A stretch of 64,000 nucleotides of DNA. Origin: Edaphochlamys debaryana (Eukaryota > Chlorophyta > Chlorophyceae > Chlamydomonadales). The stretch is from the NCBI GenBank assembly GCA_016858145.1, contig JAEHOE010000013.1, positions 1,476,191-1,540,190 of the forward strand, in the 5' to 3' direction. The notes under the pieces are model-generated. The model was not told the origin of the DNA and ran no database searches. It saw only the letters and a list, made by a program, of their open reading frames with translations. Each line of letters begins with the position of its first letter. Position 1 is the stretch's first letter. The position numbers were made by a program, and so were the translations under genes. Shown here piece by piece: positions 24,401 to 34,437 of the stretch.

Positions 24401-27400
24401 CCTCCCGGCAGCCGGGGCCGTTGCGAGCCAGCAGCCGCATGCCCGTCAGCTGGACCTGGGGGGTGAGGGAGGGGGTGGGGGGAGGGGCGCGGGAGCAGAA
24501 GTGCGGGGAGAAGGCGCCTCAGTAACACGCAACCCGTTCTCCTGTCCTCCCCAATCCCTGGCAGGAGGTTGCAATGACGCCCTCTCCCATCCAAAGCCAC
24601 AAGGAGCCGCACCCATCTTTCCAGGCCGTCTGTACCGCGTCACCCCCGCCCGTACCTGCAGCTCGTCCATGAGCACGTGGCCCTGCCCCTCGGCGCCGTC
24701 GCGCCAGGCCACGTGGGCCGTACTCAGCCGTACGCGGCCCGGCCAGGCCTCTAGAAGCGGCTGCGAGGCGCTGTCCCGGGGGAGGGTCACCAGGGGGGCA
24801 TCCAGGCACACGTCCAGGAGCAGCACAAAGGGTTCGGAGGGAGCGGCATCGGGAGAGGCAGGGGCGGGGACGGCGGGGGTGGTGGGGACGGCCGAGGTGG
24901 GCTCGACGGCAGGCGGCGGGGCGTTCAGCGCGGGCCGAGCGCGGGGCCGGAGGTCCAGCAGCCCTGGAGCAAAGATTGGGGCGTAAATGCTGGTCGTTGG
25001 GTCGTGTTATGATAATGTCAAGAGAGAGAGCTCCTTCGGCACAAGCCGGCCTCCTCTCAAGGTTTTTCTTATGAGCCGACGCTCTCCCCCAAGCCCCACC
25101 CTGCGTGTACGCCTGCAGGTCCCCCACGAAGCGGTGGAGCACCACAAGGTGCACCGCCCGCAGCGAGGCCGCCAGGGAGCAGTAGGTGCAGCCGTCGGGC
25201 ACCCGCGGCTCCAGCAGCGAGTCCTCGCGGGAGTGCATGCTGGGGGGGTGGGGGTGGGAGGGGAGAAAGCGTGTTTAGGATGCGTAGGGCGGGCGCGTGA
25301 TACGTAATAGTGCAGTTGTGAGCAGACAGGCTGCGGGGAAGAGGGCGGGGGTCGAGGGCGGCAGCAGGGCCCGGGGGAGGAGGCCCCAAGGGAGGGGGCC
25401 GGAGGTCAAGGGCTGCAGCCTTACAGCTCTGCCCCATCACCGCACCGGAAGGTGAACTCGACCAGCGCGGAGCCGGGCCCCGCCTCGGCGACTGGGCCCA
25501 GAGCCCCGGGCGCCAGGCCGCAGATGCGCCTGTACGGACTGTCGTGCGGCATTGCGCCGTACTCGGCGGTTACGGATCCCAGCGATGCGGACAGATCCAG
25601 GGTGGCGGCGGACATGGACAGCTCCATGCTGCAGGGGGCGAGGGGGAGCCAAGCAGTGAAGGGTTGGGTGTGGTGGGAAGCAACGGACTGGAGCGCTAAA
25701 ACCTAAGTTCATAGCTGAAAGACGTTCGCACAGTGTGGACGGGTGTGCGTGAAGTTATGCGCAAGTCGCAAGAGGTCACCGCCCAGAAGTGTGTCGTTGC
25801 AAGCGGTGATGGAAGTCTTGACACTGCCCAGGAACTACCCACTTGAAGTCCTCCGCCGTTGCCAGCGCGAACAGCCGCGGCTGCGGAGCGTCGCTGCCTG
25901 CTCCGAACGGCGTGGGCTTGCCGCCGGCCGGCGTGGAAGGCCGATTCTGCATGCCGTACGACGGCACCTCGTACGGCGTGTACAGCGTCTCGTACGGCAG
26001 CACCAGCTGCAGGCGCTGCATGCCCATGCGCAGGCGCAGCAGCGAACGGCCGCCGCTGCCGCCCCTCACGCACACCACATCAGCCGCCGCGCCGTCACCG
26101 GCGCCCGCGTCCTCTGCGCGTGCGGCAGCTGCCGCGTCAGCCCCGGCTCCCGCCTACGGCGTTGGGAAGTAGGGAAGCCGTGCAAGGCAGGTCACCGGGT
26201 GCCAGAAGCGACACCTTCTCCTGCACTCGAAGGGCCCACCCTACCTAAAGCCCCCGCCCCCGCTCCCGCTTCAAAGGAGGTCTTCCGCTTCCCACCTGAG
26301 CCGCCACCGCGCCGCCCTCCTCCGTGCCCCCTCCTGCCGCTCCGCCGCGCTCGCTCCGCAGCAGCGCGGCGGCGAAGGCCAGGTCAGAGCCCAGGCCCAT
26401 GAGTGCGGCCAGGGTGGGGCGGTGCGCGGCCAGGGTGAGGGAGGCCAGCTCAAGGCTCAGCTCGCTGTCGGCCTCGTACTGGGAGGGGGGAGGTATTGTG
26501 GAGGGCAGGAAGGGGGGATGAGTACTTTAGAGGTAAGGACAGAGCGCAGATCCGAGATGCTGAGTGCCAGTTCAAGGAGCGGGCGTGCCTGACACAAGGC
26601 CCCAGGCCCCCCCAGGCGACGCGGCCCCGCTCAGCTTCAATCACCCCCAGGCCCTCCCCGCCCCTGCCCCGTCCCTGCCCCTCCCCACCTGCGCCGCCTC
26701 GCCAAACACCTGCACGAAGTGCAGCCTTGCCAGTGGCGCCTCCTCCTCCAGCCCCGCCCCTGACCCCGCCCCCAGCCCTCCCTCTCCTCCCTCCTCTCCA
26801 CCGCCCCCTCCACCTCCCACACCCCCGCCGCTGCGCGCCATGCCCGCGAAGGCCGGCCCCAGGGCGCCCCCCATGAGCTCGTCATCCAGCACCAGGGCCG
26901 CCATGCGCACGTCCGCGGCCAGGCGCTCGGGCCGCAGCCGCACCGCCACCAGCGCCCGCCGCAGCCGCAGCGCCAGCAGGGGCGACTCGGAGGAGCGGTC
27001 CAGGCAGCGCAGGGCCGAGCTGCCCTCGCCGCCGGGCCCGGCCTCGTCGTCCTCGTCTTGCGAGCACACGCTGTGGAAATCGTCGTCGGCATCCTCGTCG
27101 TCGCCTGCGCCATCCTCGCCGTCGTTTCGTGGAGCCCCGGCGGTCGCGGCGGTCTTGGCAGAGGCTGCCTCAGGGCTGGTTGAGGTGGCGGGGTCGGGGT
27201 CGGGGCTAGGGGCGGAGGCGGCGGCAAGGGCGCAGAGCGCGGACCAGGAGCGAGGCACGCGGCCGCTGAGGCGCAGCGAGATCTCGGGCATGGACCCCGT
27301 GAGCTCAAACACCTCCCGATCGGCAGGATCCGCAACCAGATCCAGATCCAGACTGCCGTACGCCCCGCCGCCGCCGCCGCCACCGCCGAGCGCAGCTATG

Positions 27401-30400
27401 GCCGCGGTGCTGACGCTACCTGAGCGTGCGGCGAGGCTGGAGGCATCCTGGAAGTCGTCGGAGGCTGCGTCGCTGCCGCTGGCGCTGCTGGTCTCGAAGT
27501 CGTCGCTCGCGACGCCCAGGCCTGCAATGTTTGGAGGGCGGAGGAGTGCGGAGGATTTTGGAGAGAACGGGGACATGATCCCCAGACGCTTTGGCCCGTC
27601 TAGGTCTCAGGCTCTCAGCATACAACCGCTGTGCTCCTGTGTTCTTGATTACCGTGCGCACTTTGTCCCCTCTCGCTGCAACCAACCGCCCACCCACCTG
27701 CGCTGGCCTCCATGGCGGCCGCTGACGTCAGCAGCGCCCGCCGCAGCGCCGCCGCCTGCCGGGCCCCGGGCGCCCGCAGCACCAGCGAGCGGGGGTGCGT
27801 GGCGGCCGCCTGCCGCCCCACGCCCCCCGGGGCCAGGGCCAGGACGTGCTCCGCCCTGCCCACGGCCGAGGGGGGCACCTCCAGCACCGCCCAGCCGCGC
27901 CAGTAGGTCCTGATAGGCGAGGGAAGGGGAGGGAGGGGTCAGCAGGTGAGAACCGGAAATGCGGTCGGCAACGGGACTAGTACTGATGCGGGTAGCGGCT
28001 CCAGACGGTTCCCGGCTGCGAACCATCTCTCCCCAGCGCGCACCTGCTCTCCAGCACGTCGGCAGCCCCCGCCGAGCCCTGCACCAGCGCTTGGCCCCGC
28101 CACACCACCACGTGCCGCCGCCGCCAGCGCGCAGCACGCCCGCCCAGTACGTCCCACGTCAGCACCTGGGGGCCGAAGAGGGAACGAGTGTGAAATGTGA
28201 GCTCGGCATGACGAGTTGCCACGTTCGCAGAGCTGTCGCGTGGGCGCATGTCCGGTCCTACTTTCTCCACATCCTGGCTCCACTCCACGTACCTGCACGG
28301 GCGCTTCGTAGTCCGCGGCCGAGGCCCAAGCGGGCAGCAGCACCGCCGCCTTGCCTCCCTCGGCCCTGGCCGCCGTCGCTCCGCCACCCGCGCCTGCCGC
28401 GCCCTCCGTCCCTGCCTCTCCTCCGCCTGCCCCTCCCAGCAGGGGCCCCACGGCCTGCGCCACCCCTAACAGGCGGTGCAGGCGCCAGGGGCTGACGTGG
28501 GCCTCCAGGGGGGAGGCCTCCAGGCGCATGCGGGCCTGGGGCAGCCGGGGGTGGGACCAGCTGGCCACCTGCGGGGTGGGCGGAAGTGGAGGGTTGTGGG
28601 GCGGGGTGGGGGATTGAGAGTTGTGGGGCGGGGTGGGGGGGAGGGGGCTTCACTGCGGGCACGTTCCGATCGGGGCGTTGTGGGTGGTGAAAGGGGTGTG
28701 CTGATCCCATGTAAGCAGCAATTGCAGCAGCAATTGAAGGGGTGTTCACTGAGTTCGAAACTTTGGGGCTGTGGCAGGACAGACGTGTAAGGGGGTGCTT
28801 CATGCTGTGACAGGACGGGCGTGCAGGAGGGGCGGCGCTCGGCACTCGCCTGCAGGGCTGCCTTGACTCCGAAGCGGGAGAGCAGCGGCACCAGGGGCCC
28901 CGGGGGGTCGGCGTAGGGGATGCCGGGGGGCAGGGGCGGGGGGTCGGGGGCCGACCAGGCGCCCTCCGCCGGCCACTCGAAGGGGCCGTCGTGCAGGTGC
29001 GCAGCCACGTTGTCCACCTGGGCACGGGGGGGAACGGGGAAGGGGGGAAGGACAGCGCTTTAGCCCGAAAGGCAGGACGGGACGTCTCTGGCAGGGAAAA
29101 GACTGCGTTAGCATGCGTGCCGCGTTTTAGGCCAGGGCGCCGCGGAGACGCCCGCCACCGCGCCTTCCGCCTCAACCCCCCGTCCGCCCCGCCCCCCTGC
29201 CTGCAGGTCGAAACACTGGTACAGCGCTGCCTCCTCGCCGCCCTCCGCCAGCCCCTGGCGCCCCGGGCCGGCGCTGGCCAGCGTGATGCAGCCAAGGTCC
29301 AGCAGCAGCGTGCAGCGGCCCTGGGGGGGAGGATGCAAGGGGGCAAGGGGGGGGGGGCAAGGGTTGCAGCGGGTTGCAATGGGGGGTGGCGGCAGGGGGC
29401 TTGCAATGGGGGGTGGCGGCAGGGCGCTTGCAATGGGGGCGTAGCGGCAGGGGGCTTGCAACGGGGGTAGCGGGAGGAGGCTTGAAAAGGGATCTAGCGG
29501 CAGGGGGGTTTGCAAGGAGGTCTAGCGGCAAGAGGCATGCAATGGGGGGTAGCGGCAGGGGGCGTACACCGGGGGGCAGCAGCGAGGGCAGCCCATGCCA
29601 ACCGCTGCAGCAGCACCTCTGCCCCACCTGCTCGTCCGGCAGCGCCAGCTTGGGTGCGTGCAGCAGCACCGACAGCGCCAGGCGGGGGCGGGGGCGGCCC
29701 CGCTGCCGGGCCAGGGCCTGGATGCGCTGCGTGGCGGCCCGCTGCAGCTGCTGCGCCTGGGCGGAGGCCTGGGCCTGCGGGGGCGGGGGCGGGGGGATGC
29801 GGATGCGGGGGTTGGAGAAGGGGCGCTGGAAAGGTAGTATAAGGGTGCGCGGGTAATGAGGTGGACCTACGCATCTGCAGACTGAGAGGCCGCGTCGCTT
29901 TCAGTGAGGTGCCGAAGCCACAGCCGAAGCGGACGCGGAAGCACCCCCCCTTCCCCACCTGCAGCGTGCCCACGCCCAGGCTGCGGTCTGGCGCGAAGAA
30001 GCCCAGCAGCGCCCGCAGCGCCCCGGGGTCGGCGGTGAGGTGGGAGGGCGCCAGGTGCAGGGACAGGGCGGCGTCGGCGCTGCCGTCCTGAGGGGCGTGG
30101 TGGTGGGGGGAGGCAGGGGAGGGTAAGGGGAGAGCGCATGAGCGGCTGGGACGGTGCCGGGCGCCTACTGGCGAAGGGGGCAGTGAACCGCAACCCTGCA
30201 ATGGCCTCCCACGCTCGCGGGCCTGCACTCTACAGGCCCCCCCCCCCGCCCCGCCCCGCCTGTGGCGCCTGCGTGAAGTCGAGCAGGAAGGCCGCGGGGG
30301 CGGCGGAGTGGGCACCCGGGTGGGCGCAGCCCGAGCCTGGAAGGCGGGAAAGGTCGACAGGAGAGGGAAACATTAGTAAAAGCAATGACTCTCAAGTGAA

Positions 30401-33400
30401 AGCAAACGCTAAGGCCGTAAGCAGTACCAAGGTCCAGGCAGCCAAGAAGGCGCACGCACTCCAAGGAGGGGCGGATCCGCGGGACTGGGCTAGAAGGGGT
30501 TCGGCGAGGGACATGGGGAGCTGCAGACCGGAAAAGGCAGTAGCGGGCCAGCAGCCAGGAACCCATGGAAAGGGCCACACACAGCGACATCGCTCACCGG
30601 GCGTGGCGGGGGCCAGGGGCGCGCAGCGCAGCAGCGGGCCGTGCCCGGGCGCGTCCACACTCCCCTGCGCCACCGCCAGCGACAGCACCTGGGTGGCGGG
30701 GAAGCGCTGGTGCCGCAGACTCACGCCCTGCGGGGGCGGGCAACGTAAGGGGGCAGGAGGTCACGTTTGGAGGAGCCAGCGTACTGGGGTGGACTGGGCG
30801 GGGTCGAGGGTAAGCATCCTCCGGGAAAGGCAGTACGAACGTCATTATGAACGTGCAAGACGTGGAGGGGAGGGGGCCACGCGTGAGGGCTCGGAGGGGC
30901 CGCAGCGGGCACTCACCCGCAACTCCGCATTCATCAGCACCGTAGCGGCCGCCATGGTCAGCTCCTCATCTCGTCGCCCATCTGCCGTACCGGCCCCAGT
31001 GTCGTACAGCTCGATACTGGCTCGTCCCAGCCGTACGTCGACGACTGAGAGCAGGGTGTGCGGGCTGGCTTCGGCCAGGGAGGCCGAGCTGCCTAGCCTG
31101 CTGTCGCCGCCCTGCTGATGAAGGGGTTGCGACCACGGGTCAGGACACACTTGTGATCGCCCGCACGGCTGGACGCACGAGGCGCATTGCAAACAGTCAT
31201 ACCAGGCCCTGCCCTCGCCCGACCGCAACACGGCAACGCTCGTATTTGCCACTTGGGCCCAGCTCCCACATGCGACTCCCCCCATCCGCCCCCTGCGGGT
31301 ATACCCCGCCCCCGGGGGGCCCCATGCCGAACCCCACCCTGGAGACCACACGTCCACACCCCGGGTGGGTCCCACCTGGTGCAGCAGCTCCTCCAGCTTG
31401 GCCCACTCCTCGGGGGTGAGGCTGGCCATGCCGCCATCGCCCTCGCCCCCGCCGGAGCCGGAGCCGGAGCCCTGCGAACCCCCCGGGCCCGAGCCCCACA
31501 TCCACTGGCCCCACGTCCGCTTGGGGGGCACAGCCGGCGCCAGTGCGGCAGCGGCCGAGGGCGCCGCACCGGCCGCCGCCTGCACCCGCTCCTCTCGCAG
31601 CTTGGTGTGTGCCAGGCGCCTGCGAGTTGCATGGATGATTCGGTGGTAGCTCCTCCTGTCTCAGGCCACTGCCTCGACCCTTCCCAAGTTTCCAGCCCCG
31701 AGCATTGCTCGTACCCGGGCGCGAAGGATGAGCTCTGCTACAGCCCCGCTGTTGCCTCCAGGGCTCAGTCTCCCATCCCTCACCAGCCCATCCACCCCCC
31801 CCACCACCACACCACTCCGCCCCATCTCCCAGCCTGACCTGAACACCAGGATGGCCCCCTCCGGCAGCCCCGCCTCCAGCTCCGCAATGGCCCGGTCGCC
31901 GCCCAGCGGCCCCCCCGCCCCGACCAGTCGCGCGTATGCGGGCACGTAGGCCTTCCGCAGCAGGCAGGCGGCGCTCAGCTGCTCCCAGTCCAGCGCCAGG
32001 CGGCGGCGCTGGCGGCGCACGGCCAGGCCCGCGTAGCGCCACCACAGCCGGGCGGGCAGGCCTGCAGGGGGGAAAGCGGTGAAGGGGGGAGGTTTGTGGC
32101 GCGGGGCGCTGCTGAGGCGATGCGCGTAGAACATGCGCAGGAGCAGCCAAGGTTTGCCGCTGGCTCCCCCGCTCACCCTGCCGCGGCCTGCCCGGCGGTC
32201 GCATGTGCGCGTAGGGCGTGTTGGCTGCCGCTGCATCGAGCGCCTCCAGCAGCGCCAGCGCCCCGCGGTACTGCGCCGCCGACAGAGCCAGCGCCAGTGC
32301 GTCCAGCTGCAGCCGCAGCTCCTGGCGGGGGGGCGCGGAGGCGGAGGCGGGGGAGGCGGGAGGGGCAGGGGCGGCGTTCCTGCGGGGCGAGGAGGGAAGG
32401 GGGAAGGGAGCCGGGGTGGGAGATGGTGAGGTTGGGATGGGAGGCTGTGCGGAGTGTCCCGCGACCCCTCGAGGCGTGACGGCCCACCTGCGCACGTAGT
32501 TGAGGGTGCCGCTGATGGGGCGGATCAGGTGCGCGTGCGGCGTGCGTGCGGCGCCCTGTGCCTGTGCCTGGGCCTCAGTGGGCCCCGGGCCCGGACCTGG
32601 ACCCGGGCCCGGGCCCGACTCAGGCAGGTGCAGGGAGGGCAGGAAGAGGCTGTCCCACTGCGCGGGGGTGAGGGCGGCGGCGCCCGTAGCGCTCCAGGGC
32701 TGGCCTCCGGGCAGGCGCAGGGGGGCGGCGGAGGGCCCCACGTCCGCATACAGGGCCAGCTGCCGCAGCACCACCGCCTGCGGGTGGGAGGGGGGCAGGG
32801 ACGTGACCGAGGCTGGAGGAGGGCAGCAGGGCACTGAACATCAAGCTCAGCTTTCTCGCCACCATCACCCCGTCATCCCCTGCCTCTGCCCCGCATAGTC
32901 CCCCCCACACCCACCCACACGCATGCACGCACCTTGCGCATGATGCTGAGCTGGTCTGCGGTGGCGAAGGTCTGCCGCCCCGCCTCGTCCACGGTGGCGG
33001 CGGACAGCTCCCCCAGGGTGAGCCCCACGGCCAAGGGGGAGCCGCTGGGGAGGCGGTCGGGGTCCTCGTACCTAGGCGGGGGGGAGGGGAGGGGCGGGGC
33101 GGGGGAAGGGGGGGGGCCCACGGGGAGTCTGGAAGAGTGACGGCTGGGGGACTGCCCCTCACTTTACTGCCGCTGTACCGCCATAAAGATAGCGGCAACC
33201 CACAGGCCCTCGACGCTTCAGCCCGGCGCCCACCTGACGTGGACGTTTGTGATGCGCAGCTGCAGGTTGCCTAGGATGGTGTTGGCCAGGGCCTGCGGGA
33301 GGGGTGGGAGAGGGCAGAGAGGAGCGGAGAGGGCAGAGCTAGGACAGGTGACGGCGAGGACGACGTGGTACTAGGCACGGTTGTGAGTCACAACCAACTC

Positions 33401-34437
33401 AGCCGATTGCACTTCGCCCTGCCCAGCCTTCACCCCCGTGCGCCCAGCACCTGCCTGAAGGTTGAACATGCCCCCCTTGGCCCCGGCCCCCGCCTGGGCA
33501 GCGAGCTTGGCGGCCAACTTAGCCTCCAGCTCCTGGGGGGCACGGGTTGCAGGACGGCCCGGGGAGGCCGGGGTACAGGGGTCTCGATGGGGTGGGTGCA
33601 TGCCCTCTTTAGGTCTCCACCCCTTCCCCTCAAAAGCATTCCGCGCAGCTTTGGCTGGACCCCCCCCCCCGTTCCGCCACCGCACCTGCAGCCACGCCGT
33701 CTCCCGCTCCAGCACCCGGCGCCGCTTGGCCGCCAGCTCGGAGGCACACACGGCCGCCTCATAGGACGCCTCGTCCTGGGCGGAGGAAGGGTGCGTGGAA
33801 GGGGGGAAGCGGATTGATGTGGGTCGGGCGCGCAATGCCCACAGGCAGTCCGAACCAGCGCCCATGAGAGATGGAGAACAAACACGCTTGCAGAGTTGCA
33901 GGATGCAGATGGGAAGGGGATCCCAGCGCCCACCTGGCAGTCATCCGTTGCGGTGGTCCGGGGCCGGGGACGCACCAGCAGGTACAGCCGGTCCAACTCC
34001 AGGACCACGGGGGTGCGGCCCAGGGAGCTCCACGGCACCTGGTCGGGGGCAGGAGCGGGCGAGGTGGGGTGTGAGAGGTTCGCAGGGGGGCGGGACAGGG
34101 GTGGAGGGGAAAGGGGCGTGTGTAGGGGAAGGGCGGGAAACGACGAGGGCCGGGCCCACGTGCAAGCGCCTTGCGCGGGCGAGCTAGCGGTAGGAGGTGC
34201 CCGCGCTTTGCGGAATCGTAGCCTCTCGCCACTTGCTTTGAGCGTGAGCTTCCCGAGAACGCCCGACGCCACGTCCACTGGTAAGCCCAGGTCGCGGAGT
34301 GCCTCGGTCCGAAGCCTGAGGTTTGCCAGCTCGACATCCCCGGTCCAGACCGAGACGCGGAGTGACTCGGCGTCGAGACCGTCTACGTACGCTCCCATAC
34401 ATTTCTGCAAGTAGTATGCAACCTGTTGCTCGAACAT
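1..34437 (-). CDS. VPS13: VPS13-type bridge-like lipid transfer protein, many exons, C-terminus cut by window edge
   Basis: VPS13 proteins are rod-like hydrophobic conduits that move bulk lipid between organelle membranes at contact sites. The first exon gives a typical chorein start: MFEQQ at 34437, then VELANLRLRTEAL. The upstream in-frame TTG at 34443 is not needed. Exons checked by codon phase near the 5' end are 34237-34437, 33934-34038, 33686-33775, 33455-33532, 33234-33292, 32933-33071, 32488-32777, 32177-32379 and 31839-32060. Many more follow down to base 1. Exons end at CAG|GTG-type donors and start after C-rich AG acceptors. Seen in order are chorein, PH, VPS62-like, VAB-like, two DysF, VAB-like and VPS13_C-like regions. 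The layout recalls the plant VPS13M group, which also carries PH and VPS62-type regions. The DysF pair is unusual. The family call is strong; individual exon edges in the middle are approximate. Confidence 0.85.
341..371. repeat. 31-base C homopolymer
   Basis: An uninterrupted run of 31 C on the plus strand lies in a VPS13 intron. On the transcript strand it is a G run. Its length may not be exact, because such runs are error-prone in sequencing. Confidence 0.9.
1588..4542 (-). other. VPS13_C-like C-terminal region of the VPS13 gene
   Basis: Small exons encode pieces typical of the C-terminal end of the lipid bridge: LRLDAVQLDDMETATAHPVV (near 4.47 kb), ARLLPLRVALGEPLLWRLW (near 3.9 kb), MELDDVALRVSFRADAA (near 3.37 kb), an amphipathic stretch LLALVRSLVRQQLVALGMAV (near 2.9 kb), RVVRPFSLPP (near 2.19 kb) and VLVATDRRVMALHAPG (near 1.87 kb). 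In known VPS13 proteins the equivalent 'LLVT.RRV' strand belongs to the PH-like C-terminal domain and the amphipathic helices touch the acceptor membrane. Confidence 0.6.
5911..9832 (-). other. VAB-type modules, C-proximal block, of the VPS13 gene
   Basis: After the DysF pair the protein returns to VAB-like modules. Visible signatures are DWRLVVRPPLTLRNVLPV (near 9.75 kb), ARYIVWEGG followed by GEPVLLSEGYTRNAAG (9.27-9.48 kb), TVTLRVPLWLVNATRLPLRC (near 8.76 kb), LLRLEPHLLVTNACGYPLTL (near 7.46 kb), WSDPIRIDMDA (near 6.9 kb) and RVLVNASPLTVHWRYARA (near 6.12 kb). The repeated 'hydrophobic-(L/V)(V/T)N-(A/C)..LPL' strand is the VAB hallmark. The run is interrupted by Gly/Ala-rich loops. Confidence 0.65.
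9841..9966. repeat. Intronic minisatellite, about four copies
   Basis: About four copies of a roughly 30-40 base unit built on GGGGGTGAGGGTGCGACAC follow one another in a VPS13 intron. The later copies contain an added GAGGGT step. The plus strand is very G-rich. Confidence 0.8.
10043..11299 (-). other. Dysferlin (DysF) domain 2 inside the VPS13 protein
   Basis: Five exons (11187-11299, 10968-11052, 10846-10881, 10634-10683, 10043-10417) join in phase to give a second full DysF domain. Its pieces are VVELVFENHRFIPLRGW, LLPTERKKFSK, LPPGWQWEGTWQVD, GHVDNEGWFYAM, DWPLLRYPPTPEQGQRK and MRDFVRRRRWIRTRRFVEED. The phase fit across a 36-base and a 50-base exon makes this model secure. The two DysF copies are clearly related to each other, especially in PPTPEQ..RK and RRRRW..RR, which suggests internal duplication. 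They are separated by a Pro-rich linker exon (about 11419-11582). Confidence 0.85.
11708..13056 (-). other. Dysferlin (DysF) domain 1 inside the VPS13 protein
   Basis: Three exons (12927-13056, 12610-12677, 11708-12392) join in phase to encode one complete DysF domain. Its pieces in order are VEELVFENERYLPLRGW, LLPTERRQFS, LPPGWEWEGPWQMDLGGHVD, NGWFYATTW, PPTPEQARRKARDL and VRRRRWVRRRRWVEG. These match the DysFN (opening strand, 'GW.WEG.W..D') and DysFC ('GW.Y', 'VRRRRWVR.R') signatures known from dysferlin, TECPR1 and fungal Pex23/Pex30 proteins. The last exon continues into an acidic Asp-Pro repeat (near 12.0 kb) written by a GGATCT-like microsatellite. Confidence 0.85.
13081..13270. repeat. 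(TGGGG)n array, 38 units
   Basis: Thirty-eight consecutive five-base units TGGGG lie in the intron upstream of the DysF domain 1 exons; two of them read CGGGG. The plus strand, which is the template for the minus-strand gene, carries a G4 run in every unit and could fold into tandem G-quadruplexes. The transcript itself would read CCCCA. Confidence 0.95.
13452..16240 (-). other. VAB-type modules, N-proximal block, of the VPS13 gene
   Basis: Exons in this stretch encode beta-rich modules like those of the VPS13 adaptor-binding (VAB) domain, which docks organelle receptors. Supporting pieces are VVWSERFLLQLEPQLS (near 15.64 kb), PVPYDWLRGQ (near 14.75 kb), VLSLRLSLDDKQ (near 14.47 kb) and SRAVLVNGCSVALEVAL (near 13.57 kb). 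The last is a 'LVN.....L' strand typical of VAB repeats. The introns between them hold an 83-bp duplication and, just below the block, the TGGGG array. Exon limits are approximate. Confidence 0.55.
15176..15373. repeat. Perfect 83-bp direct duplication
   Basis: The 83 bases at 15176-15258, starting TTCGATAGCTCG and ending GACCGCTGCAG, recur without a mismatch at 15291-15373. A 32-base spacer separates them, so the unit is 115 bases. Both copies lie in an intron between VAB-coding exons. The identity indicates a recent tandem duplication. Confidence 0.95.
18371..21351 (-). other. VPS62-like (DUF946-type) modules of the VPS13 gene
   Basis: Several exons encode repeats of a short signature: Trp/Tyr-Arg-Pro, a Pro-rich turn, Gly-Tyr and then Leu-Gly. 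Copies are SAWRPLAPAGYVGLGDLV (near 20.85 kb), YRPLPPPGYVALGCVAAP (near 20.47 kb), VSVWRPHPPPG continuing in the next exon as YAFLGDCVVVG (near 19.5-19.35 kb), and LVLWRPRAPPGYVGLGIVAG (near 18.78 kb). This is the hallmark of the VPS62/DUF946 family, which is present in the middle of plant VPS13M proteins. The fold is thought to be an all-beta adaptor-like domain. Two more copies sit at 1-480, near the C-terminus. Confidence 0.7.
21425..21532. repeat. (CCTGCA)18 hexamer array
   Basis: Eighteen perfect copies of CCTGCA lie in the VPS13 intron next to the 650-codon exon. On the transcript strand the array reads as repeated GCAGGT. Every unit therefore contains both an AG acceptor end and a GT donor start. 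Confidence 0.97.
21642..23591 (-). other. 650-codon single exon of the VPS13 gene
   Basis: This is the longest uninterrupted coding block of the gene: 1950 bases, a multiple of three, bounded by a C-rich AG acceptor (plus CTGGGG at 23592) and a GTGGGT donor. It follows an exon with LSENEYRHALAVLAANFTET, which resembles the 'LSENQYK..L.VL.EN' signature of VPS13. It contains LRDVLIENYDSLPYCLHVGPG and ends with LRLTPPALEFLIRVQAFVMEP. It probably builds several groove repeats joined by Gly/Ala/Pro-rich loops. Why this part kept no introns while neighbours have one every 100-300 bases is unclear. The hexamer GTACGG is unusually frequent in it. Confidence 0.7.
27698..28165 (-). other. PH domain exons of the VPS13 gene
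   Basis: Two exons (28044-28165 and 27698-27909) encode a stretch with pleckstrin-homology character. It has WRRRHVVVWRG, then TYWRGWAVLEVPP, a short loop with EHVLALAPG, RSLVLRAPG, and a closing amphipathic helix AALRRALLTSAAAMEA. The alternating strand pattern, the conserved Trp and the C-terminal helix fit a PH fold. Some plant VPS13M proteins carry a PH domain between chorein repeats, so the position is sensible. A PH domain there would bind phosphoinositides and help target the bridge. The next exon (about 26689-27521) starts an acidic, Ser/Gly-rich, probably disordered segment with 'DDFHS' and 'DEDDEA'. Confidence 0.6.
29363..29569. repeat. Intronic minisatellite, about seven copies
   Basis: About seven imperfect copies of a unit near 27-32 bases, built around TTGCAATGGGGGG and TAGCGGCAGGGGG, lie in one VPS13 intron between exons near 29.63 and 29.32 kb. 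Copies differ by small indels and substitutions, so the array is older than the perfect repeats elsewhere. Confidence 0.8.
32933..34437 (-). other. Chorein_N exons of the VPS13 gene (exons 1-6)
   Basis: These six exons join in frame and encode the N-terminal cap of the lipid channel. Diagnostic pieces are VELANLRLRTEALRDLGLP, GVLGKLTLK, VPWSSLGRTPVVLELDRLYLL, a charged helix with KRRRVLERE, and ITNVHVRYEDP. The last matches the family's 'ITNVHIRYED' signature. The intron after exon 1 starts with GC rather than GT (minus-strand GCAAGT, plus 34231-34236). The intron after exon 4 also appears to start with GC (GCAGGT, plus 33449-33454). Both are required to keep the reading frame. The start codon is ATG at 34437. 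Confidence 0.9.
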
